Assembly: GCA_917880885.1 (NCBI GenBank)
Contig: OU862910.1
Coordinates: 53,249,285-53,313,284 of the forward strand
From: Limnephilus marmoratus
Taxonomy: Eukaryota; Arthropoda; Insecta; Trichoptera; Limnephilidae
Length of the DNA stretch: 64,000 bases
Direction of reading: 5' to 3'
The notes beneath the pieces were generated by a model that did not search any database, was not told the DNA's origin, and saw nothing but the letters and a program-made list of their open reading frames with translations. The position numbers were made by a program, and so were the translations under genes. Shown piece by piece: positions 53,985 through 64,000 of this stretch. The number at the start of each line of letters is the position of its first letter. Position 1 is the stretch's first letter.

Positions 53985-54280
53985 TGAGGAAAAACAATTC
54001 CCTCGGCGCCTCTGTCATCTTTGGGGATGCTCTGTGGAGAGAATTTGTGTATGAGTTGAGGAAATTCTGGGAAAGAAAAGGGTATGAGGGGTGGGTAGGA
54101 ATCTGAGGGTCAAGGAGTAACGGATGTATGAATGCATCCCTCCCACTGAAATGCGAGGCGTTGAATCGAAAGAGTCCGGCTTGAGAGGTCTAGGTCAGAT
54201 CTCCCTCAATCAGCCTCTCCCGATCCCCCCCGGGACAAACTTCACTCCATGAACCCGACAGCACTGCTTGACTTTGTACG
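53985..54280 (-). mobile_element. ~400-bp repeat family, partial copy
   Basis: Carries the tail-proximal two thirds: TCATCTTTGGGGATGCTCTG, GGTGGGTAGGAATCTGAGGG and GCATCCCTCCCACTG. It merges into unassigned GC-rich sequence after CTCCATGAACCCGACAGC. The A-tail end is eroded. Confidence 0.65.
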
Positions 54281-54865
54281 AAAGCCTTCCCTCGGCAACT
54301 CCGGAACTTCACCTTCGAGGAAAGACTCTGTTGAGCCCCAAAAACGACCACTGCCTCTTGTTTCTGAGTGCCCTTTCTTCGGCACTCCAGAACTCTGACT
54401 GTGGCTCCAGGAATAGCCAGAGATATCCTTGATTATATTCTGCCGGTCCTTTCTCTCGGTCAGAAGAAATCAAAAAATAATCTCCAATGTTCCGCCTCGG
54501 CTGTAGGTAGCCTTAAAAAAATTCTCGGGGTGACTTAGCTCTCCCCGCTTTGTCGGTATTTTTTTTCATTGGTAATCCAATTTAATATATCAATCCAATA
54601 ACTTATACGGCTGCTAACCGGCTGCGCCAGTTGTAATGTTCTTTTATTTAGTGGCTCACGAGCCCACAATAATCAAGATTACAACGTAAGTTCGATGTCT
54701 TCGGTTTATTGGTAAATATAATGGATTCAAGTAGTATTGTATTTACGTCAATAGTAGCGACTGTTTACTAAGGCTTCTAAAATGGATCTGAGAGCGGCGG
54801 GGCCCGTAAGCTGTTCTTTTTTACTGAGAGCCCGCTCGTCAATCTTCGGAAACCCGAACGTTTCC
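54281..54865. other. unassigned moderately GC-rich stretch
   Basis: More GC than its surroundings and noncoding. It lies between two pieces of the ~400-bp family, so it may be an insertion that split one copy; no terminal signature was found. Confidence 0.35.
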
Positions 54866-54869
54866 GAGC

Positions 54870-55015
54870 GGCGTGATATCCGAACACATCTACATTTACA
54901 TACACTACACTTATATACAAGTCACCAAACGTAGCGAACCACTTGCGGTGACCTACAGCAGGGATGATGGTTATCCAATAAATGGTACCCAACCCACCTC
55001 CCAAAATGAAATGCT
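54870..55015 (-). repeat. ~400-bp repeat family, 5' piece
   Basis: AAGTCACCAAACGTAGCGAA, CCACTTGCGGTGACCTACAG and TTATCCAATAAATGGTACCC match the family's first third (compare 31920-31990 and 61040-61110). It is in the same orientation as 53985-54280 and could complete that copy. Confidence 0.65.
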
Positions 55016-55394
55016 TTAGTGTGGTAATCAAGATATGATTGCCAGCTATGAAATGCTCATTTTATTGACATTCTAACGTAAGTATTGCTTTCTACAGTCA
55101 AGGTTACGACATCCATTTGAACCTTTTACAGTTTCCATAAAAATTCATGCATATTAAACAATTTTATATTATGCTTCAACATTACGACACTCATAACCAT
55201 AACTGAACCGTGAATAAATAATTGATTTTAAGATGAATTGATTTGTACCTAACATTCAATTCCATTCAATGAGCTACAAAAAAACGTCTTTGTTTCGAGT
55301 TGTGAGAAAAAAAATCAAGAAATAATTATGGAAAACTGGCGCAGTTTCAACAGGTTTTTTTTTCATTCAACATCGTATTTACATTAATCTCTTG

Positions 55395-55790
55395 ATAAAA
55401 ATATTATCGGAGACGGGTCCAATACATCCCTGCCATAAGTCACCTCAAGTGGTTCGCTACGATTGGTGATTTTGTAGAGGTGCCCGGATTCATGGGGTGA
55501 GGTTTTTCGTTCTCTCACCTACTGGTTGAGGGAGACATAACCTAGATCTCTCCAGCCGGTCTCTGTCGATTCATTGGCTTACACCGCAATGGGAGGGATA
55601 TATTCACACCTCCGTCACTTCTGGACATATTGACCGCCAGATTCCTGTCTACCTTTCATACCTTTTCCCTTCCCAGAACTTCCTCTCCTTCATTTCCTAA
55701 AAGCACCCTTCACACAGCATTCCCAAAGATGACTAGGCCCTGAATGGAATTATTTCCTCCGTGGGTCTAATGTAAAAAAAAAAAATTTGT
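55395..55790 (+). mobile_element. ~400-bp repeat family, near-complete copy
   Basis: Starts in CCAATACATCCCTGCCATAA and GTGGTTCGCTACG, passes CACCGCAATGGGAGGGATAT and CAGATTCCTGTCTACC, and ends GTGGGTCTAATGTAAAAAAA. It is oriented opposite to 60735-61140 across the grh exon. Confidence 0.75.
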
Positions 55791-55929
55791 TCGGGAAGAA
55801 TCTTTTAAGCAAATTATACATAAATCAATAAAAATATGCGTTTAGAAAATGAACATAGATAATGTTCGTAGAAGTAGAAGAAGAAGTTCTTTGTTGAAGT
55901 ATGATACGATTAAATATGACTGTAGAAGA

Positions 55930-55990
55930 TAGGGTTGAATTAGCTCAGTGGTGAGAAGCAGAGCCACATGGTCCTGTGTTCAATTCCTAG
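55930..55990 (+). mobile_element. tRNA-like SINE head
   Basis: TTAGCTCAGTGGTGAGA is a good A box and, 32 bases on, TGTTCAATTCC is a near-consensus B box. The spacing fits a tRNA gene, but there is no acceptor-stem pairing or intact anticodon arm. A tRNA-derived retroposon is more likely than a working tRNA gene. Confidence 0.5.
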
Positions 55991-55999
55991 ATGCGACCG

Positions 56000-58900
56000 A
56001 ATCTTTTTCGGATTTTTCTGTTTCCACTAATTTAAGATTTTACTCATTAAGTTATTACAAAAATTGCATGCTTTGAAAATTTTTCTTTTTAGTATGCCAC
56101 TTTTATTTAGATATGAGAAGACTCATACTGACGTAAAATTAATTGGTTGCCTCATAAAACTCAAAGATTGGATAGGAATCAAAATTTGTATCTTTCCCAC
56201 ACAGCTGACCTCTGTCAATATACCTGTTTAATTTGACGATTAAGCACTAAGCTAAGATGATGATGTTCAAAGATGACTTTGGAGAAGGGACGTGGATGCA
56301 GCTGTATGTTTTAATACCTAAGACTAACTCGGATAATCGCCAGAAATCAAAACCCCCAAGTGGCCAAAATGAATGACTAAATCAAAAGGTTAGAATAATC
56401 CTAGTGAAATGCTGTGAAAGTTATTAAGATGATCGTCCCGTGCTATTCGGCGTCCGGTTGCTTGGTTGAATTGTTGACTGGGTCGGTCCATACGAAGAGG
56501 AGACCGACCTTGGTTGAACCAAGGTGAATCCCTGGCACCTGCGAGATGTTGGGGCTACTCTCGGCCACTACGGGCTAAGCTGGGGCACTTTATCTAAAAA
56601 TTCTGCCTCTATGCAAGAGAACAAATCTATACTAAGCTTAACATAATTTTTTAAACCCAATTTGTTTTGTAAACTTTGGAATATATACAAAAATATGGCG
56701 TCTTATCGTATTTGTTCATACTCTTTTTCGCCATAGCAAATTATTGAAATGATATTTTGATATGATAAAAGTTGCGTTGACTTTGAAATCCTAGGCAGAA
56801 TCATCTGTTCAAATTGCAAGACCCCAGCGCTCACCGTTTGAAAGTTATTGCTGCTTCAAACTCAGATTAAATTATTGTTAAAGTCATCCATTTATTCTAA
56901 TTCTACAAGTACGAGTACCCACGGAAATAAAAATAACCCTCGTTGGAAGAGAATTATATTTTACAAGCGATGCTTCTAAAATTATTATCTTAAATGTTCT
57001 TTTTAATCCGCAAACTAAAAACTAAAAGAATCTTACAGACAAACAATGTGAAATCACATTTGACCTTTAAAGACTAAGAACAATGCAGCGTTGATATATA
57101 AGGTCCTTTCTACATCAAACTGTGACCTTCCTTATAGGCAACTCGTCACTGATTCAGTCTAGCCTACAGAACAACGGAAAGGGTAAATGTGAGATGCTGC
57201 GAAGGTTTTTTTGTTCAAGTCCCTGCTGATAGGGTTGGGATGCGTTCGGATCCATTCAGGTATCTACCTGCTGGGAGATAACTTTTTATATAAACCGATC
57301 TCGGACCAATTTAGGACCATCGTTACGATTTTTATTACACGGTGGGAATATCAAAGCGACCTCTGATGTAAAAAAAAAACCGCTTGAATTCGGCTATTGA
57401 CGATCGAGAGATTTGATGTCTTTTTGAACGCAACTGAGTCTCTATTAGAGATGCAACGAGAAGTCATTTTAGAACACTTCACACAATTCTGTATATTTGG
57501 TCTAAATTTGGATCTAAATTTGTTGATCTAACTTGTGTGTTCTATTTCGCTGGGGAGATTTTTTTTCTTTTAACACTCTACAAAATAATAATCATAAATA
57601 TATTGTAATTTCGTACCTACTTAGATACTACTTTGTTATCCTTACTCTTAACATGACGACTCAAGAATTTATGGAATTAATAATGCCATGGCCTCCTGAA
57701 ACATGGCATAATTAATTGTGTGTTTGTCCAAACCACGAAAGCATTTTTTTATCTAATTAATTTCACTTCTGTATTTTTAAAACAGGAACATGTTATTAAA
57801 TCTTTATTCCAGATATTTAAAATATTTCATTTTTTTCGAATAACAAGACTCACATTGGCTGAACACACCAAATGCCAGAGCATATCTTGTATCTATTTAT
57901 TAATAATATTACTATAAAATGTTATCTTTTATATTATCTAAGTTAAGAAAAAAACCAGCAATGTTGCGTTGCTATGGGTGTTGTGTTTATTTTAAATTTA
58001 TTCATCAGAGGTCCCATTAAAGCTAGACGATAACATGTTTATTCAAGACTCAGCAATAAAATCACGATTATTGGCTGTGTTTTGAATTCTTCTCTGTCGT
58101 GTGCGACGCAAAAACATCTCCACAGCATGCTTACTTTGCATATCCCAAAACGTTGCAGTGTTTTTAGCTTTTATTCTGTTATTGCATAAGGCAGTTTCTT
58201 CTCGTATTGATCAGAGACAAAATCAATTAATCCTTGGTCTATTACCCAATTAGATAACATAAATTAAATAGGGGTCAATTATAGATTTTATTAGGACATT
58301 GCATCTATACAACAAATCAGTAAACACATTCACTTTGGCAATACATTCTCTTCAAATCTTCAATAGTATCTACCAATTATTATGTTCGTCTCAATTTGTC
58401 TATGTGTGTCAGTTTGAGATAAGCTTATTGTGAATTGAATGGACTCAGGAATATGAGATCTCTCCAATCTACAGCCTCCAGTCCTCTAACCCACACGTCA
58501 CACATGTTGCAAGGATAATATTTGACAATGTAGATAATGCAAATGAACCAAGTGAGAGTTTTGCTCTTGTGCAACGTTTGACAGACGCAACAAATGCATT
58601 AGGTCACACTTTGTGTATGCCACATCATGTTTCGGGTTTTGTTAGCTCAACGGGTCAATTAAAGTTTACAAATCATAATAATTATAAACTCTTGTACTAA
58701 GAACAAGTTATAAAAGTTGTAAATTTGATTGTTTTCGAGTCATGTTTCTTATAGTACACGGGAGTGCTTAGGTGTTCCATTTTGAGTGCAATGATTGACA
58801 TGATCTGAATAGTTAGATTATAGATTATTGACCATTCACTGAGCATGTCAAATTATCAATATTTTCTATTTGCTACACTGCATTAGTACATGCTCGAATA

Positions 58901-59095
58901 TCTGAGCGTTTAAATTTGACATTTTGATTATGTATTAATGGCGACCAATAACATTCAACTTTCTACGATGATAGAATGAATCCTGACCTTTGAAAGTGAG
59001 AAAGAGTGTGTAATAATGCATTTACGAGTGTTCTTGGCAACATCTATCGTCTATCATAACAACTACCAATGGAATGAAATGTTTAGCAAACAGCT
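56000..59095. other. long stretch without recognised genes
   Basis: Lies in the presumed grh intron. At ~56460-56620 there is a less AT-rich patch with short palindromes (GGTCGGTC/GACCGACC; CCTTGGTTGAACCAAGG). None of the small ORFs shows a recognisable feature, and no further grh exon could be identified. Confidence 0.35.
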
Positions 59096-59099
59096 CATA

Positions 59100-59345
59100 A
59101 ACCATTCAAATTACAGACAACATTTCGATTTTCAATGGTGGTTCCACTCTAGAAAGGAATGCAAATATACGCACCGTAATGTGTATAATATGTAACCTTA
59201 ATTGTATTTATGAATAAACCATATAAATTCAAATTTATTTTCTTTGCCCACGCCAAGGTTTGAACTCGCGACCTATGTCTTTACGCCTAAGGAGCATGCA
59301 TCCTGCAGAAATCTTAAATGCGTTCCCACTGGTGGATAAATATAT
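59100..59345 (-). mobile_element. tRNA-derived SINE, eroded
   Basis: On the minus strand the head has GCGAGTTCAAACCTTGGCGT (B-box-like), followed by the AT-rich linker and the body word CCACCATTGAAAATC near 59135. Same plan as 36838-37180 but more diverged. Confidence 0.6.
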
Positions 59346-59505
59346 ACGTTTATACACCTGCTAGGATATAGGAAATGGTAAGAGCGTTAAATTATTCATA
59401 GCTATAGATATCAAAACCAAAAACGAGCAAGAACTCTTGTCTTCTGGGTTCATCGATTTGCACATGACACCTAGGAAGAGACAATTAAAAGAAGTGATAA
59501 ATCCT

Positions 59506-59507
59506 AC
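59506..59507 (-). other. grh: grh exon splice donor
   Basis: On the minus strand the reading CAAAG|GTAGGAT is a good 5' splice site. It lies just before the frame would hit TAG, so the exon is expected to end at 59508. Confidence 0.7.
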
Positions 59508-60067
59508 CTTTGTATTCCGATGACCTGTCCCATGTCGTCCAGCATGTGATCAGCCAGCACTAGCACGGTGGGGCCGGGCGCACCGTGTTGCACCACGACC
59601 GACACGTCCAGCGGAGACCCCAGCACCGAGCCTCCCGAGTGTCCGCTGATCATCTCCACCCTCTTCTGGTCCGGGGTGGTGGTGTAGATTACCGTCTGCT
59701 TTCCGTCTTCGTAGATCAAATCAATGGGAGTCTTCTCATCAATTGATCCCATGTCTTGGTCGTACATATCACCAGCAAGGCCGGATTTTTCTCCGTCGTA
59801 CGTTAGCATGTCTCCTGGGGAGTGTTGGTACATTATGGTCCCCTTTTCTGTTGAATACATCTCTGCTGGGATGTTCTTGTCTGTGTAAATCACTTCTTGG
59901 GGGTAGCCGTCGTTTGAGTCCATCTCTACCTTGTGGCAGTAGGAGAAATCGTGTACTGGCACGGGAGTCATGGTGGCCAGCACGGGCCTGGGGCTTGGGG
60001 GGGATCCTGGCGAACAGTCCCTGCCTTGTTCGTCCCCTCTCCCTTCCCCACTCACCAGGGAAGCCAT
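59508..60067 (-). CDS. grh: grainyhead transcription factor, N-terminal coding exon (partial)
   Basis: 186 codons plus two bases from ATG 60067 to a splice donor at 59508. Grainyhead is the epidermal/wound-response transcription factor; this exon encodes its N-terminal activation region, not the DNA-binding domain. Diagnostic blocks shared in order with insect Grh N-termini are LATMTPVPVHD (residues 30-40), IDLIYEDGKQTVIYTTTPDQ (115-134), VSVVVQ (155-160) and VLVLADHMLDD (168-178). The first 28 residues are Gly/Ser/Pro-rich. An in-frame TAA at 60101-60103 supports initiation at 60067 rather than read-through from upstream. Other exons are not seen, so downstream ones lie beyond or hidden in this TE-rich region. 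Base composition is richer in GC than the flanks. Confidence 0.85.
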
Positions 60068-60257
60068 CCTTTTCTTTATTCGAATAATTTTCGAAGTATT
60101 TTATTAAAATCTCTTTACAATATTGCACTTGGCGTCGCGTTGGGTGTTTATAACTAGATATAACTAATGGTTCTGGCACTATGGCGTGTATGGCACTGGG
60201 TTACAGTTAGTTTAGACTTCACTCCGTCACTTTGCAGTCCGCAATGGCACTGTTGAG
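60068..60257 (-). other. grh: 5' untranslated part of the grh exon with splice acceptor
   Basis: On the minus strand TTATTTGTGCTTTCAG|CTC gives a good acceptor, the AG being at 60258-60259, so the exon would start at 60257. An upstream ATG at 60179 opens a 136-codon frame (to 59769) that overlaps the main start in another frame. If it is in the mRNA this uORF would be expected to reduce initiation at 60067. Confidence 0.5.
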
Positions 60258-60259
60258 CT

Positions 60260-60730
60260 GAAAGCACAAATAATTCAAGTGAAAACGTGCAAATGCGTGT
60301 TAGGCTATCACTAATTACTTCTTAATGTATCGTTGTGGTAAATTTATAAATTTTTGATTTTGTATAGAACATTTACTGTAATTTTGTGTAAGTACATCAC
60401 TTTTACACGACAAGCGGCTTCGGCACAACCTTACCTTCGCCAGGTCAGATATAAACTAAATCTCGAATTGTCAAAGGCTCGGTTGTATCGAAATCGGTTA
60501 GCTTTTTGTAATAAAAAGTGTTATATGGAAGAATACAAAGTTTTACTTCATATTCATATTTAAAAAAAAAAAAATTTATGTACCTACTAAATTAAGACGT
60601 GTTAATATGTGTACCTACCAATCACTACGAAGACAACTTACACAAAATAACATAGAATAAAATTACAATCCAATATTTATTCGAATTAAATTTTTTATAA
60701 TATTCAGATTTTTTTTGTGCATATATTTTT
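60260..60730. other. presumed grh upstream intron, no feature
   Basis: AT-rich noncoding sequence between the proposed acceptor and the next repeat. Confidence 0.35.
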
Positions 60731-60734
60731 TTAC

Positions 60735-61140
60735 ATTAGCTCCACACAGGAAGCTCTGATGAAAATAATAGCTCAAGAACCGATATCATCCTTAGGGATG
60801 CTGTGTGCTGGAGGGTTTAATTAAGGAAAGGAGGGAGATGAAGATCTAGGAAGGAAAAAAGGCATGGTGTGGGTAGGAATCTGGAGGTCAGTGTATCCAG
60901 GAGTGACGGACGTAATAATCTATCCCTCCCACTGCGGTGCAAGGCGATGAGCCGAGAGAGTTCGACACAATAGGTGGGCAGACGCATATATCGCCAATCC
61001 TCACCTTATGTAAACGGGTACCCCTGCTTACAACATCAAACGCGGCGAACCAACTGGAGTGACCTATGGCAGAGTTGTAGGTTATCCACTAAATGGTTCC
61101 CGAAGCGGCGGTACCCGCCTTCCAAATGGAGCAAATCAAC
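60735..61140 (-). mobile_element. ~400-bp repeat family, near-complete copy
   Basis: Left edge TTACATTAGCTCCACACAGG is the complement of the CTAATGT-A(n) end. It continues through GGGATGCTGTGTGCTGGAGG, GGTGTGGGTAGGAATCTGGA and TCTATCCCTCCCACTG to CGGCGGTACCCGCCTTCC. It is the fullest minus-strand copy and lies ~480 bp upstream of the grh exon. Confidence 0.8.
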
Positions 61141-61144
61141 TCCT

Positions 61145-62025
61145 TATGTACATATGTACGTACAATTTAAATAACTAAGGCATCGAAACGTAATTTAAGA
61201 ACGTCTATTTCTTTTATTTATTTGTTGTCTACGATATTTTTATTTATTGTGTTTAATCCTTGAGAGTGTGAACTGTTATACAACGTTGAAATACGGGCAT
61301 AAAATATAAAAATATTATTCCTAAGGCTACCACTTATTTAACAGCGTATTATAAGACAAAGTGCATAATTAACATATTGGTATCATAAACAAGAATGTTC
61401 CATTTAAAACTGACCATCAACATCAACCTTGGGACGTGAAGTAGCCAACGCATCTAACCAAAAATGTTTTTAATTGTGTTTTTTTCCCGAACGTCCATCG
61501 CATTAATAAACGTAAGAAAAAACAGATTTATCGCCTCGCGTCGTCCGTGTATTAATGACCGCTTTAAATACTTGGTTCGATTGTTCAGATTCCGTTTATT
61601 GCTTCGGGTGATTTGTAAAAAATAGAGGTACCTGTATCACTAAATGGAGTTAGGACGCAAAATGGCCACGGGCCGTCCAGACGTTTGGGGTTTTATTACA
61701 TTACTCGGACGTTAACCTGGTAGACGCGACCGTATCATATGTGAGATAGTGACTGCGTAACACATAGGGCACATAGGCGACTGTCGCAAATATGAGCCAT
61801 GTGGTTTCAGAGCTTTGATCCAATATTAAAACGATGCTCACTAAAATTATCTTCATTTCATAATGCTATCGACATCTTCAAGATAACAAAAAATTATAGT
61901 GTGTATTTCGCACGCGATAGAAGTGAAACTAGAAAGTCGCCAGATATCGCTTTCTTTTGCCTGATTATTTTAAAGTGGTATGAAGATTGTATATAGATTT
62001 AGAAAAACAAAAATGTTTTTTTTTT
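61145..62025. other. no recognised feature
   Basis: Noncoding; nothing identified. Confidence 0.35.
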
Positions 62026-62029
62026 AATT

Positions 62030-62105
62030 TCGTAGGATTCGAACCTCCGTCCGCTGGATTTCTCTGGCCGCTGAGATTTGAGACGCTATGGGACGCGCTC
62101 GGCGA
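62030..62105 (-). mobile_element. tRNA-like sequence, probable SINE head
   Basis: The minus strand has a consensus B box GGTTCGAATCC (62036-62046 region) with a TCCG.CGGA-like flanking stem, and an upstream GCGTCTCAAATCTCAGCGG part that recalls a serine/leucine tRNA. The acceptor stem does not close, and a T10 run follows on top-strand 62010-62022. It is likely tRNA-derived rather than a functional gene. Confidence 0.45.
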
Positions 62106-62512
62106 GGTGCGAATTTACGTATTATATTCCGACGACCCGTAAAAAACAAAGCGGCCAGTGAGCGCAGACCTATCGTCGTTTCCGTTTTATATCTCAACCA
62201 ATAGGATCCTTGAGCGCAGTTTGATGCTTCGCAGGTGCCTCAGTGCTTCATTTCCGTTTCATTCGAATTTCAAATCACAATTGAGCTTACATGAAGATGA
62301 TTTTTTAAAATTTATTATTATGTTACTGTCAATCTACAGTCAGGTATATTTTCAATAAAAACAATCTATAAAATTTAAAAGTACAGTCAATGGTTAGACA
62401 GCAAATTTCAAACGTGTAAACAGTTAAACATATTATTTAATCATGTTAATTTAAAATAATCACTTATAATTTAAATTAAGGGGAACGTTTGCGCTCCCTG
62501 TTTCAGCCCGTT

Positions 62513-62900
62513 TCATACAAATCTTAATTTTTGAGATCAAAATGCTAAACCAAACTGAAAAATTATTTTTGTAATTAAAAGGTACCTATATCAAATATCT
62601 AGTACGGCTGTGAACTACTTTATTTAGATTGGTTAGTTACGAGATAAAGGTCATTAAATATTTTAATGTTTCGTGATTTTAGAACCAACTTACAGTAAAA
62701 AAATATATGTTTTTCATTTACTTACAAATAATTGCCCAAATTGTTTCTAAAATTATAAAATAAAATAAAATCTTTAAAGCCGAAATAAATAAAGTAGTTA
62801 ATATCCGTATTAGATAATTGATGTACCTTTTAATTACAAAAATTATTTTTCAGTTTGGTTAGGTATTTTGATATCAAATCCAAAATTAAGTCATGTATGA
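62513..62900. mobile_element. ~390-bp inverted-repeat (foldback/MITE-like) element
   Basis: Arms of ~110 bp: AAACCAAACTGAAAAATTAT followed by TTTTGTAATTAAAAGGTAC at 62552-62590 is inverted as GTACCTTTTAATTACAAAA and ATTATTTTTCAGTTTGGTT at 62823-62860. Similarity continues outward to TCATAC/GTATGA and inward to CTACTTTATTTA/TAAATAAAGTAG. No target duplication was settled. Confidence 0.75.
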
Positions 62901-63004
62901 AATATCTATCTGCAGGTTGTACAATTTGAAAATATTAATAAACATGATATGATCTAAGAACGCTGTAAAAAATAATCTGTTTTTCATTTACTCACAAATA
63001 GGGG
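62693..63004 (+). repeat. 43-bp direct repeat pair
   Basis: TGTTTTTCATTTACTTACAAATA (62708-62730 region) recurs as TGTTTTTCATTTACTCACAAATA (62977-62999 region), each preceded by GTAAAAAA. One copy is inside the inverted-repeat element and one just outside it. Confidence 0.6.
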
Positions 63005-63137
63005 AGACCCAGGCAAAGCGGATGTGTTAAGGGAGATATTAAATAAAACACACAATGTTTGCATAACATAAAAACTTTATAAACAGTAATGTTAAGAAAA
63101 TATCTGTCTTCAGACGTAAAATAAATGAAAAGGTAAA

Positions 63138-63142
<5 letters not shown>

Positions 63143-63182
<40 letters not shown>

Positions 63183-64000
63183 GCAACATTTATTATAATT
63201 ACAATTTTACAACAAATATATAATTTTTTTTTACAGGTATTTTTTTTTACTACCCTTCCATTTAAAGCATTTGCTTGTGTATGGAAGGGGAGTGTACATA
63301 AATGCTATTAGTTATTAGTTATAAGTTAGTACTTAAATAATTAATTGTACATAAATATATGTGAGCTGCAGTATTTGTTTGATAATGGTATGAGTTTTTT
63401 TAAAAAAAGAAAGAATGTAATGGAAAACTAAGGATATTTGTAAGATTAATTGACAGTAATTTTTTTCTTAAGAATATTTTTAAAATGTCTCTTGACAGAG
63501 AGCAGTATTCGGGTTTTATCATTAATTCTTCTGATTTCTTCTGGTAGACGATTGAAAAAAGTTCTTCCCTGGTAAGTATAATGATGCTGTGCAAAAGACG
63601 TATTTAGTTTTGGGCATAGAAAAACATGTTTAAGTCGAGTTCTGTTTTCATTTAAAAATGGATATTTATCTTTTTCCTTTATAATTTGAATCAATGAATT
63701 TTTAATATATAAATCTTTAAATGTGGGTACTTGAAATTCTTCAAACAGGCGTTCTGTTGGGTAGTCTAAGGATTTTTTTAATATAATTTTAATAATTGTC
63801 CTTTGTACAATTTCTATTGGAAGAAGGTTACATTTATACGCGGATCCCCAACTAATAATAGCGTATTGTAGAGTGGATTGAACTAAGGCATAGTAGATTA
63901 AATATAGATTTTTTATCGACAGAAAATTTCTAATTCTTAAAAATATATATATTAATTTTCTGATTTTGTTTACTACTTGACATATTTGTTCCTTCCATTT
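63143..64000 (-). mobile_element. non-LTR retrotransposon 3' end, runs off window
   Basis: A T28 run at 63143-63170 is the poly(A) tail of a minus-strand element. A 3' UTR of ~275 bp follows, then an open ORF2 reaching the window edge. Confidence 0.85.
63446..64000 (-). CDS. ORF2 reverse transcriptase C-terminus (partial, 185 codons visible)
   Basis: The frame is open from the stop at 63446 to the window end without interruption. It reads QVVNKIRKLIYIFLRIRNFL, LVQSTLQYAIISWGSAY, PIEIVQRTIIKIILKKSLDY, PTERLFEEFQVPTFKDLYIK, then CPKLNTSFAQHHYTYQGRTF and FFNRLPEEIRRIND. This is the thumb and C-terminal region after the catalytic domain in Jockey/CR1-like elements. An ATG at 63694 lies inside the frame and is not the real start. 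The uninterrupted frame and 28-base tail indicate a young copy; whether it is full length depends on sequence beyond the window. Confidence 0.85.
   Translation of the reverse strand, partial: KWKEQICQVVNKIRKLIYIFLRIRNFLSIKNLYLIYYALVQSTLQYAIISWGSAYKCNLLPIEIVQRTIIKIILKKSLDYPTERLFEEFQVPTFKDLYIKNSLIQIIKEKDKYPFLNENRTRLKHVFLCPKLNTSFAQHHYTYQGRTFFNRLPEEIRRINDKTRILLSVKRHFKNILKKKITVN

Noticed and set aside
55930..55990. Functional tRNA gene
   Set aside because: A and B boxes are good, but no acceptor stem or anticodon arm closes. The same holds for 62030-62105 and the SINE heads.
59769..60179. 136-aa ORF as an alternative host protein
   Set aside because: The conserved Grh blocks are in the other frame; this frame is better explained as an upstream ORF plus a shadow of the grh frame.

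Overview
This is a stretch of insect nuclear DNA. It is AT-rich, dominated by transposable elements of every major class, and has one recognisable host gene. The host gene is an early coding exon of the transcription factor grainyhead (grh) on the minus strand at 59508-60067. Everything at lower coordinates would then lie in its downstream intron(s), unless the other exons are outside the window or too diverged to see. The insect order cannot be fixed from the sequence.

Layout. 0-11 kb: an R1-clade non-LTR retrotransposon on the minus strand (ORF1 7290-8837, ORF2 7300 down to 1796). A decayed 2.3-kb inverted-repeat DNA transposon (4734-7044) splits its ORF2 and carries a broken gene of an uncharacterised multicopy invertebrate family. 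The pair is bracketed by two inverted copies of another repeat. A MITE with a 9-bp target duplication (10529-10762) has a second copy at 53598-53829. 11-12 kb: the 3' end of a non-LTR element with a CCHC/restriction-like endonuclease, second copy at 35.2-36.0 kb. 13.0-15.0 kb: a hAT element (8-bp duplication) holding a 0.55-kb inverted-repeat unit whose two arms each encode a hammerhead-ribozyme-like fold. 15.4-18.5 kb: MITEs, Penelope-like terminal repeats, a non-LTR fragment and a minisatellite. 22.6-26.1 kb: another non-LTR 3' end, tRNA-derived SINEs and a Penelope-like GIY-YIG endonuclease remnant. 27.6-31.5 kb: a nearly intact non-LTR element with a 978-residue endonuclease/reverse transcriptase. 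33-35 kb: a 5'-truncated relative. 36-46 kb: SINEs, a second minisatellite and more non-LTR tails. 47.2-52.4 kb: an apparently intact Ty3/gypsy-type LTR retrotransposon with identical-looking LTRs, a 5-bp target duplication and one uninterrupted gag-pol ORF. 53.6-61.1 kb: a ~400-bp poly(A)-ended repeat family clustered around the grh exon. 62.5-64 kb: a large inverted repeat and a non-LTR element that runs off the window end.

The elements do not form one pathway. They record repeated insertion, several of them nested and readable from target-site duplications. The most unusual signal is the recurrent hammerhead-like core (CTGANGA, one extra base, short stem, GAAAC) at Penelope-like and related termini, best at 13283-13332 (-), 13706-13755 (+) and 36378-36425 (+). 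The liveliest candidates for present activity are the LTR element and the 27.6-31.5 kb non-LTR element. All identifications come from reading the sequence and from family knowledge; no database search was run.
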